From contig CAKQIY010000003.1 in the NCBI GenBank assembly GCA_934247115.1, forward strand, positions 1 through 64,000: a stretch of 64,000 nt of DNA. The letters are read 5' to 3'. A program made the translations under genes and the position numbers. Numbering within the stretch: position 1 is the first letter of the stretch; each line of letters opens with the position of its first letter. Under the pieces are notes generated by a model. That model worked only from the letters and a program-made list of their open reading frames with translations. It ran no database searches and was not told where the DNA came from. This stretch comes from an uncultured Coprococcus sp. (GTDB lineage Bacteria > Bacillota > Clostridia > Lachnospirales > Lachnospiraceae). Shown in pieces: positions 17,726-26,991 of this stretch.

Positions 17726-19672
17726 ATGGAAGTATTGTTGGCGAAGACAGCTGGATTCTGTTTCGGGGTTCAGCGTGCCGTGGATACAGCATATGAACAT
17801 GCTGACGAGAAAAATGTATATACCTACGGACAGATAATCCATAATGAAGAGGTTGTAGGCGATCTGTCGAAGCACGGAGTGCGTGTGATAGAGAGTGATG
17901 ATGAGCTTCACACTATAAAGGACAGTAAAGTCATCATAAGATCACATGGTGCAGAGAAGAGAGTATATGATGAGCTTGAGGCGAATGGTAATAAGATCAT
18001 AGACGCGACGTGTCCGTTTGTCAGAAAGATACATAAGATTGTCAGGGAACAATGTGAACTGGGCAACACTGTGATAATAATTGGTGACAGCAGGCATCCT
18101 GAGGTGAAAGGAATCATGGGCTGGTGCACGTCCAGACCGGTTGTGATAAGCTCTGAAGAAGAAGCTGAACAGTTTGTACAGACACATAAGAATGGTGACG
18201 GCGATTTAGCTGAGAATATATCGATAGTAAGCCAGACAACTTTTAATTACAGAAAATTTCATAATATTGTTGATATTATTCGAAATAAATTGTATAATGT
18301 TACTGCTTATAAGACTATCTGTAATGCAACGTCTGTGCGTCAAAGGGAGGCGCAGGAGATCGCATCAAAGGTAGATGCCATGATTGTTATAGGTGGTCGG
18401 AATAGTTCTAATACTCAGAAGTTATATGAGATTAGCAAAAAAGAATGTGAGAATACTTACTATATACAGACACTCGTTGATTTGGATTTGACTACTTTTG
18501 AATCCGTTAGTAGGGTAGGTATTACAGCTGGGGCATCTACCCCAAACAATATTATTAAGGAGGTTCATGGTAGGATGAGCGAGACATTTGAAGAATTATT
18601 AAAGAATGATGGAAGCAGGGGAACGATCAGACCTGGAGAGATAGTAGAGGGAAGCGTTATCGATGTTAAGCCAGATGAGATACTGGTTGACATCAGCTAC
18701 AAGTCAGATGGTATTATCCCTAGAAACGAGTATACTAATACTCCTAATGCAGATCTTACAGAGCTTGTTCATGTTGGTGACAGCATAACAGCAAAGGTTG
18801 TAAAGACAAACGATGGTGAGGGATCTGTTCTTCTTTCATACAAGAGAGTAGCAGCTGAGAAGGCTAATGAGAAGCTTGAGGCAGCACTTGAGTCAGGAGA
18901 GGTTCTGACAGGTAAGGTTGTACAGGTAGTCAGTGGCGGACTTAACGTTATGTACGACGAGACAAGAGTATTTATCCCTGCAAGTCTTGTTTCTGATACA
19001 TATGAGAAGAATCTTGACAAGTACCTTGATCAGGATATTGAGTTTGTGCTTACTGAGTATCAGCCAAAGAAGAGAAGAATTATAGGTAACAGAAAGCAGA
19101 TCATCGCTGAGAGAAAGGCAGAGGCTGCTAAGGCACTGTTTGATAGAATAGAGGTTGGAATGACAGTTGAGGGCGTTGTAAAGAACGTTACAAGCTTTGG
19201 TGCATTCATTGATCTCGGTGGAGCTGATGGACTTCTTCACATTTCAGAGATGTCATGGGGAAGAGTTGATGATCCTAAGTCAGTTCTCAAGGTTGGCGAT
19301 ACAGTTAAGGCTTTCATCAAGAATATCGATGGCGAGAAGATCGCACTCAGCCTTAAGTTTGATGATACTAATCCATGGCTTACAGCAGAGGAGAAGTATG
19401 CTCCAGGTACAGTTGTAACTGGTAAGGTAGCAAGAATGGCAGATTTCGGTGCTTTCATCGAGCTTGAGCCAGGTGTTGATGCTCTTCTTCATGTATCACA
19501 GATCTCATATGAGCATGTAAACAAGCCGGAGGATGTATACAAGGTTGGCGATACAGTTGAGGCAAAGGTTGTTGAGTGCAATGCAGTTGACAAGAAGATC
19601 AGCCTTAGTGTTAAGGAATTGCTTCCAGCTCCTGAGTACACAGATGATGTTGTTGAGGATACAGAGGAGTAA
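17726..19672 (+). CDS. ispH-rpsA: IspH - ribosomal protein S1 fusion
   Basis: A 648-residue fusion. Residues 1 to about 285 are IspH, the [4Fe-4S] reductase that makes IPP and DMAPP in the last step of the MEP isoprenoid pathway. Cluster cysteines are in AGFCFGV, DATCPFV and TICNATS, and the SQTTF substrate loop is present. Residues about 300-635 are four S1 RNA-binding domains; the third and fourth read SFGAFIDL and DFGAFIEL. The same fusion is known from other Clostridia, so it is not a local accident. The reading frame is continuous across the junction at about 18.57-18.62 kb. An AT-rich stretch with different codon choice lies just before the junction (18.23-18.56 kb). Confidence 0.93.
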   Translation: MEVLLAKTAGFCFGVQRAVDTAYEHADEKNVYTYGQIIHNEEVVGDLSKHGVRVIESDDELHTIKDSKVIIRSHGAEKRVYDELEANGNKIIDATCPFVRKIHKIVREQCELGNTVIIIGDSRHPEVKGIMGWCTSRPVVISSEEEAEQFVQTHKNGDGDLAENISIVSQTTFNYRKFHNIVDIIRNKLYNVTAYKTICNATSVRQREAQEIASKVDAMIVIGGRNSSNTQKLYEISKKECENTYYIQTLVDLDLTTFESVSRVGITAGASTPNNIIKEVHGRMSETFEELLKNDGSRGTIRPGEIVEGSVIDVKPDEILVDISYKSDGIIPRNEYTNTPNADLTELVHVGDSITAKVVKTNDGEGSVLLSYKRVAAEKANEKLEAALESGEVLTGKVVQVVSGGLNVMYDETRVFIPASLVSDTYEKNLDKYLDQDIEFVLTEYQPKKRRIIGNRKQIIAERKAEAAKALFDRIEVGMTVEGVVKNVTSFGAFIDLGGADGLLHISEMSWGRVDDPKSVLKVGDTVKAFIKNIDGEKIALSLKFDDTNPWLTAEEKYAPGTVVTGKVARMADFGAFIELEPGVDALLHVSQISYEHVNKPEDVYKVGDTVEAKVVECNAVDKKISLSVKELLPAPEYTDDVVEDTEE

Positions 19673-19713
19673 TCTCGTATATAGCAGAATCAATATTATC
19701 AATTTAATATACA

Positions 19714-19768
19714 ACAAAAAGGACTGCAGATTTTTGAGAATAATCTCAAAGATCTGTAGTCCTTTTGT
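19714..19768. terminator. Bidirectional terminator between ispH-rpsA and the YprB-like gene
   Basis: AAAAGGACTGCAGAT pairs with ATCTGTAGTCCTTTT (one G-U), and inside this TTTGAGA pairs with TCTCAAA around ATAA. The A-run on one side and T-run on the other let it act on both strands between convergent genes. Confidence 0.88.
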
Positions 19769-19805
19769 TATGTCTGACACGTTAGCTGGCAGAGAAATGA
19801 AATTG

Positions 19806-20861
19806 TTAGAATATTGGGCTGATGAGCTTTCTGATATAAGAGCTGGCTGCGTCATAGCTGCATCTGAGTGCCTCTGTGAATTCAATGTAACCTGCACTGG
19901 CGTGGTCCCCAGAATGAAATATGTCCTGAGCACAGCCTTTGGGTGCAGGGATAAATGTTGATTCCCTGGTGGTGTAAGCAGTGTCTTTGGTGGCTCGTAC
20001 CTTATGTGAATCGTCTACGTATACTGCCATTGATTTGTGGATGGCAACATCTTCTATAGGCAGATAATAATAGTTTCTGTAATCTTTGAAGTAATACTTC
20101 AGTTTCCCATGCAGGAGAGGAAGAGTTATGTTCACCTGTTGATCGTATGCATTGATACGTATATCGTCTGCTGAATAGGTTATCCTGCATGGAAGCTTTG
20201 AAATGTCGCATGTATATGTGACTGAATCCTCAGATACCTCTATATTGCTGACACATATTTCATCTGGAATAAAAGGTATGTTGACGAATTCGGTTATGGA
20301 TATAAGACCGCGGATGTCATCGTGGTTGTGTGTGAGCATATCCTGCAGAAGTTTATCACTGCCTGTGTTCAGAAAATCTCGGTAAGATCTGATGAGGTCA
20401 CCTCCGGATATGAAGCTTTTTCTTCTGAAGCCGACAAGTTCTTCGATGTCTATCTGTTTTGCAGAGGCCATCCTGAATAGCTTTTTGTATTTTCTTGTGG
20501 TCTTATATATATCAACACTTATGATATCATCAGGAATTCCAGAAAGCTCAAACTGCTCAAGCTTGGTTTTGATATAAGGAATGTCAAATGTATCTCCGTT
20601 GTAGGATATAAGGTATTTATAATCTCCCATGATATTGATAAAATCAGATAACATCTCAGGTTCTGAGCGGCCGTCATCGTTGAACATGAGGGCTGAGTGA
20701 AATGCGTCGTTCCTGTAAAAACCATATCCAATCAGATAAAGATCCGAGCGTTCTGCGCTGAGTCCGGTTGTCTCTATATCGAAGTAAAGAATATCCGATG
20801 CATGATCTGCTATATGTGATGTGTCTACCTGTATATCCTCTGTATATGTATATATTTTCAT
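19806..20861 (-). CDS. YprB-like ribonuclease H-fold exonuclease
   Basis: A 351-residue protein with a DnaQ/RNase H-like exonuclease domain. DILYFDIETTGL near residue 27 has the first catalytic Asp and Glu. LISYNGDTFDIPYIKTKLE (about 92-110) gives the second, and a HNHDDIRGLI segment (about 178) the last. This is the pattern of the Bacillus YprB / RNase_H_2 family, whose role is not settled but is probably nucleic-acid processing. The start is supported by AGGAG seven bases upstream on the minus strand. It is a lone minus-strand gene convergent with ispH-rpsA and divergent from ruvA. Confidence 0.8.
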   Translation of the reverse strand: MKIYTYTEDIQVDTSHIADHASDILYFDIETTGLSAERSDLYLIGYGFYRNDAFHSALMFNDDGRSEPEMLSDFINIMGDYKYLISYNGDTFDIPYIKTKLEQFELSGIPDDIISVDIYKTTRKYKKLFRMASAKQIDIEELVGFRRKSFISGGDLIRSYRDFLNTGSDKLLQDMLTHNHDDIRGLISITEFVNIPFIPDEICVSNIEVSEDSVTYTCDISKLPCRITYSADDIRINAYDQQVNITLPLLHGKLKYYFKDYRNYYYLPIEDVAIHKSMAVYVDDSHKVRATKDTAYTTRESTFIPAPKGCAQDIFHSGDHASAGYIEFTEALRCSYDAASSYIRKLISPIF

Positions 20862-20947
20862 CGTATGTGCTCCTGAATAAATTTTGCAGTTTGCGTTTGT
20901 TTTACAACTATATACTAGCGGTTCAATTTCGAAAAAGCAAACATATA

Positions 20948-20976
20948 TTCACAACTGATAAATATTATGATATAAT
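20948..20976 (+). promoter_or_regulatory. Promoter of the ruvAB-zapA unit
   Basis: TTCACA, a 17-base spacer, then TATAAT. It sits in the 217-base gap between the YprB-like gene and ruvA. The predicted leader to ruvA is about 95 bases. No LexA-type SOS box was recognised in the gap. Confidence 0.65.
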
Positions 20977-21078
20977 TATGAAGATTTAATGTCGGTTTTT
21001 ATGCACTTTTGTGATTTTAGAGTCAGGGAAATTTATCCTGACTGCTGCCGACAGAATATATAGGATAGGGACAGAGAT

Positions 21079-21681
21079 ATGATTTCATATATAAAAGGTA
21101 CGCTGGAGGTTGTTGGTGACAGCTACATAGTTGTAGAGTGTGGTGGAATAGGATATCAAATGATGGTATCAGGTCAGTTTATAAACAGGCTTCAGCCTCT
21201 GCATTCAGATATTAAGGTATATACATATATGCACATAAGGGAGGACGAGTTAAGCCTGTTTGGATTCTACAGTCCGGATGAGCTTGATATATTTAAGATT
21301 CTGATAGGTGTAAGCAGTGTAGGACCAAAGATAGCTATGTCGATCCTGTCAGCCCTCACCATTAATGAACTCAGACTGGCGGTCGTATCCGAAGATGTCA
21401 AGACTATATCAAAGGCCAATGGTGTTGGTGTCAAGGGCGCATCGAGAATCATTCTTGAGCTTAAGGATAAGCTCAAGATGGAAGATATGATAGATGCAGC
21501 CTATGATAATAGTATATCAGCAACAGTAATTCCGGGAGATGTGCGTAACAATGTCGTAACAGCCCTTACATCACTTGGATATACAGGAGCCGAGGCAGGA
21601 AGAGCGGTAAGCCGTGTGGAAGGTGCAGCAGATATGGATGAGGAGCAGCTTCTCAAGGCTGCGTTGAAATATATGATATAG
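21079..21681 (+). CDS. ruvA: Holliday junction helicase subunit RuvA
   Basis: RuvA of 200 residues binds four-way junctions and loads RuvB for branch migration. It starts MISYIKGTLEVV with the OB-fold domain. The helix-hairpin-helix domain shows FKILIGVSSVGPKIAMSIL (about 74-92) and ISKANGVGVKGASRIILEL (about 113). Domain III (about 150-200), which contacts RuvB, ends the protein. Length is normal. It is 27 bases from ruvB. Confidence 0.96.
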   Translation: MISYIKGTLEVVGDSYIVVECGGIGYQMMVSGQFINRLQPLHSDIKVYTYMHIREDELSLFGFYSPDELDIFKILIGVSSVGPKIAMSILSALTINELRLAVVSEDVKTISKANGVGVKGASRIILELKDKLKMEDMIDAAYDNSISATVIPGDVRNNVVTALTSLGYTGAEAGRAVSRVEGAADMDEEQLLKAALKYMI

Positions 21682-21708
21682 AAAATAATACAGATTGGAA
21701 AGATATAG

Positions 21709-22719
21709 ATGAACAGGATAATCTCAACAGAGGCACTGGATGCTGAGGAACAGAAAAGTGAATATAATCTCAGACCGCAGTATCTGAATGAGTATATAGG
21801 GCAGAATAAAGTTAAGGAGAACCTCCATATATTTATTGAGGCTGCAAAGAAAAGAAATGAACCATTGGATCATCTGCTGTTATATGGACCACCAGGACTT
21901 GGAAAGACAACACTCTCTACCATAGTGGCGAATGAGATGGGCGTAAATATCAAGATAACCTCGGGACCGGCCATTGAGAAGCCGGGAGAGCTGGCTGCAA
22001 TACTTAACAACTTGTCAGACAATGATATATTGTTCATAGATGAGATACACAGACTCAGCACACAAGTGGAGGAGGTTCTGTATCCGGCTATGGAAGACTA
22101 TGCTATAGATGTTGTCATAGGCAAGGGGGCAGGTGCAAGATCCATAAGACTTGATCTGCCAAGGTTTACTCTTATAGGAGCGACTACCAGGGTGGGCATG
22201 CTGTCGGCACCTCTCAGGGACAGGTTTGGTATGGTTGACAAACTGGAATTCTACACCCATGAGGATCTCAAGGAGATAGTTCTCAGATCGGCCAGTATGC
22301 TTGATGTGGATATAGATGATGCAGGTGCACTTGAGATAGCCAGAAGATCGAGGGGAACCCCTAGACTTGCGAACAGACTTCTGAAGAGGTGCAGGGATTA
22401 CGCAGAGGTATGTCATGATGGATATATAGACAGGGATATAGCGAAGAGAGCACTTGACAAATTCCAGGTTGATTCCATGGGCCTTGATGTGAATGACCGG
22501 AATATTCTTATGACTATGATAGAGAAGTTTGCCGGAGGTCCGGTGGGGCTAGACACACTGGCGGCTGCTGTAGGAGAGGACCCTGGAACTATAGAGGATG
22601 TATATGAACCATATTTTATTATGAATGGTTTTATAAATAGAACGCCGAGAGGCAGGGTGGTCACAGACCTGTGCTATAAGCACTTTGGCCTGGACGCATT
22701 TATACGTGATAATAAGTAA
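21709..22719 (+). CDS. ruvB: Holliday junction branch migration ATPase RuvB
   Basis: AAA+ motor of 336 residues. [19 protein letters not shown] is the usual opening, Walker [11 protein letters not shown] is at about 61-70, Walker [11 protein letters not shown] at about 112, and sensor [20 protein letters not shown] at about 153. The C-terminal winged helix ends [17 protein letters not shown]. With RuvA upstream the complex is complete except for RuvC, which is not in this window; recU at 47.3 kb is the resolvase typical of Firmicutes. Confidence 0.97.
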   Translation: MNRIISTEALDAEEQKSEYNLRPQYLNEYIGQNKVKENLHIFIEAAKKRNEPLDHLLLYGPPGLGKTTLSTIVANEMGVNIKITSGPAIEKPGELAAILNNLSDNDILFIDEIHRLSTQVEEVLYPAMEDYAIDVVIGKGAGARSIRLDLPRFTLIGATTRVGMLSAPLRDRFGMVDKLEFYTHEDLKEIVLRSASMLDVDIDDAGALEIARRSRGTPRLANRLLKRCRDYAEVCHDGYIDRDIAKRALDKFQVDSMGLDVNDRNILMTMIEKFAGGPVGLDTLAAAVGEDPGTIEDVYEPYFIMNGFINRTPRGRVVTDLCYKHFGLDAFIRDNK

Positions 22720-22731
22720 AGGAGAACAGAT

Positions 22732-23133
22732 ATGGCACAGAAGAATGATATCAAGGTCGTAATAAACAATAAGGTATATACACTGAGCGGTCAGGAGAGC
22801 GAGGACTATCTGCAGAATGTGGCAACATATATAAATGGCAAGATAGCTGAGTGTCAGTCGTCTGAGGCGTATAGAAGATTTAATGCAGAGTATCAGAATG
22901 TTCTGCTTGCACTCAACATCGCTGATGATTATTTCAAGGCGAAGGACCAGGTTAACCAGATGCTTACAGAGGATGACGATAAAGATAAGCAGATATATGA
23001 TCTCAGACATGAGGTCATAGAAGTCCAGATAAAATATGAATCAGCTCAGAAGATGATTGAGGAGTATAAGGACAAGATCGGTGAACTTCAGAGACAGATT
23101 ATAAAGCTTGAAGCGGAGAAAAATGTTAAATAA
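22732..23133 (+). CDS. zapA: Cell division protein ZapA
   Basis: A 133-residue FtsZ-ring stabiliser. The N-terminal ZapA domain (about 6-60) starts DIKVVINNKVYTLSG and continues ESEDYLQNVATYINGKI. The rest is a long Glu/Lys-rich coiled coil (about 75-130). AGGAG lies eight bases upstream. It sits 12 bases after ruvB and overlaps the start of the U32 gene, an arrangement seen in other clostridia. Confidence 0.88.
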   Translation: MAQKNDIKVVINNKVYTLSGQESEDYLQNVATYINGKIAECQSSEAYRRFNAEYQNVLLALNIADDYFKAKDQVNQMLTEDDDKDKQIYDLRHEVIEVQIKYESAQKMIEEYKDKIGELQRQIIKLEAEKNVK

Positions 23134-25477
23134 TAAAAATAAAACAGAGATTTTGGCACCGGCTGGCAATATGGAGGCTGTTCGGGCTGCGGTCAATGCA
23201 CACACTGATGCAGTGTATCTTGGCGGCAGCCTCTTCAGCGCCAGAGCGTTTGCCGGCAACTTTGATGAGAAGGAATTGCTTGATACCATAGATTATTGTC
23301 ACAGATTTGATGTGAAGGTGTATATGGCTATCAATACATTATTGAAGAATGATGAGATACAAAGGCTCACAGATTATGTGGAGCCGTATTATAGGGAAGG
23401 TGTAGATGGTATAATCGTCCAGGATATGGGCGTTGTGAATGTACTGTTGCAGTGTTTCCCTGATCTTCCGCTACATGGCAGTACACAGCTTAGTGTGTCA
23501 AGCCAGGAGGGGGCTGCATTTCTAAAGAACATAGGCATGACAAGGTTTGTGCCTTCTAGAGAACTATCACTGGACGAAATCCGAAGTATAAAGGACAATG
23601 TGGATATAGAGATCGAAACCTTCGTACATGGAGCAATGTGTTACTGTTATTCAGGAAGATGCCTTATGAGTAGTTATGCAGGGGGCAGAAGTGGCAACAG
23701 GGGAAGGTGCGCGCAGCCGTGCAGAAAGAGATATATGGTTGGGGACAGCAACGATTATGCCCTAAGTCTTAAGGATATGTGTATGCTGAGGAGTCTGGAT
23801 AAGCTCATAGATGCTGGGATAGATTCTTTCAAGATAGAAGGACGTATGAAAAAGCCTGAGTATGTGGCGGCGACAGTTGATGCGTACAGATCGGTGAGAG
23901 ATGCATATATGGCAGGCATTGATATCGAAGCTACAGCTGAGAAGCATGAAAGGAGACTCCTTGATATATACAACAGGGGTGGATTTTATTCAGGATATTA
24001 TTTTACCAGAAATGGCAGAGAGATGCTTGCCAATGAACGACCTAACCATACAGGTATAAAAATTGGACAGGTGGGCAGTATTGATAAGCCATTTGTCAAT
24101 ATCGGCTTGACGGAAGATGTTTCTGCCGGAGACATTGTGGAGATAAGATGTCGCCGTGAAAATATTGAGCTCACATGTAACGTTGATGCTGTGGCTGGAA
24201 AATCTGTAAGACTCAAGGCAAAGGCCTTTAAGTCAATAGCAAACGGAAGCCCGGTATTTAGAACAAGAAACAACAATCTTCTTGAAAATGTACGCAGGGA
24301 TATCATAGATAATGATAGGACGATCCGGCTTGATGGCTATGTCAGGGCACAGGTGGATGAACCGCTCCAGCTTACCCTGTATACAGAGGATGGAACGTCG
24401 GTTACGGCTATTGGGGCGGAATGCCTTATGGCAGATCAGAGACCAGTGTCAGCAAAGCAGATAACTGACAAAATTGGCAAAACCGGTGGAACTTCATATA
24501 TTATAGACAATATAACTGAGGATATCGGTGAGAGTATATTTGTACAGATAAGTGCTGTTAATGCACTGAGGAGACAGGCATTGTCCATGATGGACCGCGC
24601 ACTTGCCGACAGATATAAAAGATCAGGTGATAAGATAAGTGTATTTTGTGATCCTGTTGACTTGGCGGATGACGGCCATGTGCTTGAGGGTATAACGATT
24701 GGCGTATCACGCAATGAGCAGATAAGTATTGTTAAGAATTATAAATGCATAGATAACGTGATAGTGGATTATAATGTCAGAAAATGCGGACATATGTTGA
24801 AAGACAGTGATATCAGAACATATCTTGCAATGCCTGAGATAATGAGACAAAAGGAGCTTGGATCATATGATGACATCATGACTGTACTTGACATGTTTGA
24901 TGGTGTTGTGATAAAAAATTATGATGAGCTTGGGCTGGTGCTGAGACTAGGGTACGATGGACAGATAATACTTGATTCCAGTGTATATGCATATAATGAT
25001 CATTCCAGTGCATTCTATAACAAAATCATACATAGACCGGCATTTATATCATCAGCAGAGCTCACAATGGATGAGATTGATGGCCTGTCAGCGGAAAGCG
25101 TCAAGAGAGTGTATGGGTATCAGAGAGTTATGGTGACCGCCGGGTGCATATCTGGCAATTATTTCCAGACGTGTGGTGATTCCTCGGAGCATATCAGGCA
25201 GATCACCGACGAAATGGGCAACAGGTTTTATGTCCAGAATAGTTGTTCCCATTGTTATAACGTAATATATAATGGCGTTCCTACAAGTGTATTGGACAGG
25301 TTGGAGGATATATACAGCAGAGATGGAAGTGCATATATCGAGTTTACTATTGAGGATGCCAGACAGGTGAGAGATATCCTGGATCATATTGAGCGGATTA
25401 TAGTTGATCATAGTACTGGTTCACCAGATCCTGTGGTTGAATATACAAGGGGACATTTTTATAAAGGAATAGATTAG
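23123..25477 (+). CDS. Large U32-family protein (YhbU/RlhA type)
   Basis: About 784 residues. The N-terminal U32 domain opens ILAPAGNMEAVRAAVNA and contains the U32 signature around CYCYSGRCLMSSYAGGRSGN with CAQPC following (about 175-200), whose cysteines are thought to hold an Fe-S cluster. A central DUF3656-like region and a second, divergent TIM-like half follow, giving the length of RlhA-type proteins. Despite the peptidase name, studied members act in RNA hydroxylation: RlhA on 23S rRNA C2501 and TrhP on tRNA wobble uridine. I use ATG 23123, with GGAG four bases upstream and an 11-base overlap with zapA. An in-frame TTG at 23108 is an alternative. Confidence 0.82.
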   Translation: MLNNKNKTEILAPAGNMEAVRAAVNAHTDAVYLGGSLFSARAFAGNFDEKELLDTIDYCHRFDVKVYMAINTLLKNDEIQRLTDYVEPYYREGVDGIIVQDMGVVNVLLQCFPDLPLHGSTQLSVSSQEGAAFLKNIGMTRFVPSRELSLDEIRSIKDNVDIEIETFVHGAMCYCYSGRCLMSSYAGGRSGNRGRCAQPCRKRYMVGDSNDYALSLKDMCMLRSLDKLIDAGIDSFKIEGRMKKPEYVAATVDAYRSVRDAYMAGIDIEATAEKHERRLLDIYNRGGFYSGYYFTRNGREMLANERPNHTGIKIGQVGSIDKPFVNIGLTEDVSAGDIVEIRCRRENIELTCNVDAVAGKSVRLKAKAFKSIANGSPVFRTRNNNLLENVRRDIIDNDRTIRLDGYVRAQVDEPLQLTLYTEDGTSVTAIGAECLMADQRPVSAKQITDKIGKTGGTSYIIDNITEDIGESIFVQISAVNALRRQALSMMDRALADRYKRSGDKISVFCDPVDLADDGHVLEGITIGVSRNEQISIVKNYKCIDNVIVDYNVRKCGHMLKDSDIRTYLAMPEIMRQKELGSYDDIMTVLDMFDGVVIKNYDELGLVLRLGYDGQIILDSSVYAYNDHSSAFYNKIIHRPAFISSAELTMDEIDGLSAESVKRVYGYQRVMVTAGCISGNYFQTCGDSSEHIRQITDEMGNRFYVQNSCSHCYNVIYNGVPTSVLDRLEDIYSRDGSAYIEFTIEDARQVRDILDHIERIIVDHSTGSPDPVVEYTRGHFYKGID

Positions 25478-25497
25478 CGTTTGATAAGGATGACAAC

Positions 25498-26991
25498 ATG
25501 GTAACCATTATAAGTGAGATTGCAAAGTATTTAATAATATTTTTTATGGTGCTTTATACCGTTAAGTGTTTTACAGTACTTAAACCGGTTGCTGCAGACA
25601 AAAAGAAAAGGGCGCTGAATGTGCAGATATTTTATGTGTTTATGATTCATTTCCTGTGTTATCTTACACTTTATCTGCATTATCAGAAGAAGAGCATACT
25701 TATATTTTATATTGTGCAGATGATAGTATCCATAACGTATATGGTATCATATCATGCGATATATAAGGAATCATCCAGACTTATAACCAACAATATGTCA
25801 TTTTTGCTTCTTATAGGTTATGTTATGCTCACAAGACTGGATTTTGATCTGGCAAAAAAACAGTTCATATTTGCCACGATCATGTTGGTCGTCACTGCAT
25901 TTATACCACTGTGTGTAAAGAAGTTTCCACAAGTAAGGAACTGGAATATATTCTATGCAATATTTGGAATAGGATTTCTTAGCACGGTATTTATACCACA
26001 TGTCGGGGTGGATAAGTATGGATCCAACAACTGGATAAGCATTGGTGGTATATCCATGCAGCCTATGGAGATAGTAAAGATCATATTTGTATTTTTCCTT
26101 GCAAGCTCATTTGGCAAGGCGAAAAATTTTAAAGATATGATGAAAACTATATGCGTTGCGGGACTGTTCATGCTTGTTCTTGTGGCGGAGACAGATCTCG
26201 GTGGTGCTGTCATATTCTTTATGGTGTTTGTCATGATGCTGTATCTTGCAACTGGAAAACACAGTATACTGATATGCGGAGGGCTTGGTGGTTCTGCAGT
26301 AGCTCTGATAGGATATTTTCTGCTGAAGGATCATTTCAGTCATGTCACCGTGCGAATAGATGCATGGCTTGATCCTATAAAATATATAGATGACAGTGGC
26401 TATCAGGTAGCCCAGAGTTTGTTTGCGATAGGCTCGGGCGGTTTTGAGGGAACAGGTTTGTGTCAGGGCCTTCCGACATCTATACCTGTCGTGTCAAGTG
26501 ATTTTATATTTGCAGCTATATGTGAGGAACTTGGAGTTATATTCGGACTTTGCCTGCTGCTCATGTATCTCAGCTGTTTTATTTATTTTATAAATATCTC
26601 TATGAAGATCAGAGATTCTTTTTATAAGAATGTAGCATTTGGATTCACGATATGCTTTATATTCCAGATATTCCTTAACGTAGGAGGAGTTGTCAAGTTT
26701 ATTCCTTCCACGGGCGTTACACTGCCGCTTGTGAGCTATGGTGTAAGCTCTGTTGTGAGTACATTGATAATATTTGGAATAATACAGGGCATATGTGTAC
26801 TAGAAAATAGTGGAGTTGATAAGAATGTCAGACAGAAGAACGCAGTCAGGCCGGAATGGCAGAGCGGGGAGCAGTGGACAGACAACAAAAAACATGCCGA
26901 AGAAAGCAGATCTAGGAAAGCGGACAAGCAGGCAAAGCGGCAGAAGCGCACAGAGTATGTCCAGGACACAGATGAATTCTGGGGAGAATGA
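25498..26991 (+). CDS. FtsW/RodA/SpoVE-family peptidoglycan polymerase
   Basis: A 497-residue SEDS protein with about ten to twelve transmembrane helices that polymerises lipid II glycan chains. Family marks are GSNNWISIGGISMQPMEIVK (about 176-195), GSGGFEGTGLCQGLP, SDFIFAAICEELG (about 335) and the final NVGGVVKFIPSTGVTLPLVSYG. It differs from standard FtsW by long divergent N-terminal helices. The last 55 residues are hydrophilic and highly charged and are encoded by DNA that also encodes the N terminus of the next gene. It would pair with the transpeptidase encoded immediately downstream. Confidence 0.88.
   Translation: MVTIISEIAKYLIIFFMVLYTVKCFTVLKPVAADKKKRALNVQIFYVFMIHFLCYLTLYLHYQKKSILIFYIVQMIVSITYMVSYHAIYKESSRLITNNMSFLLLIGYVMLTRLDFDLAKKQFIFATIMLVVTAFIPLCVKKFPQVRNWNIFYAIFGIGFLSTVFIPHVGVDKYGSNNWISIGGISMQPMEIVKIIFVFFLASSFGKAKNFKDMMKTICVAGLFMLVLVAETDLGGAVIFFMVFVMMLYLATGKHSILICGGLGGSAVALIGYFLLKDHFSHVTVRIDAWLDPIKYIDDSGYQVAQSLFAIGSGGFEGTGLCQGLPTSIPVVSSDFIFAAICEELGVIFGLCLLLMYLSCFIYFINISMKIRDSFYKNVAFGFTICFIFQIFLNVGGVVKFIPSTGVTLPLVSYGVSSVVSTLIIFGIIQGICVLENSGVDKNVRQKNAVRPEWQSGEQWTDNKKHAEESRSRKADKQAKRQKRTEYVQDTDEFWGE

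Noticed and set aside
18230..18560. Possible frameshift or insertion in IspH
   Set aside because: Base composition changes, but the frame is continuous and the third cluster cysteine (TICNATS) and downstream IspH motifs are in order.
19533..19961. Open frames on both strands over the end of ispH-rpsA and the terminator
   Set aside because: They run through a strong terminator hairpin and into the antisense of the YprB-like gene; low-complexity shadows.
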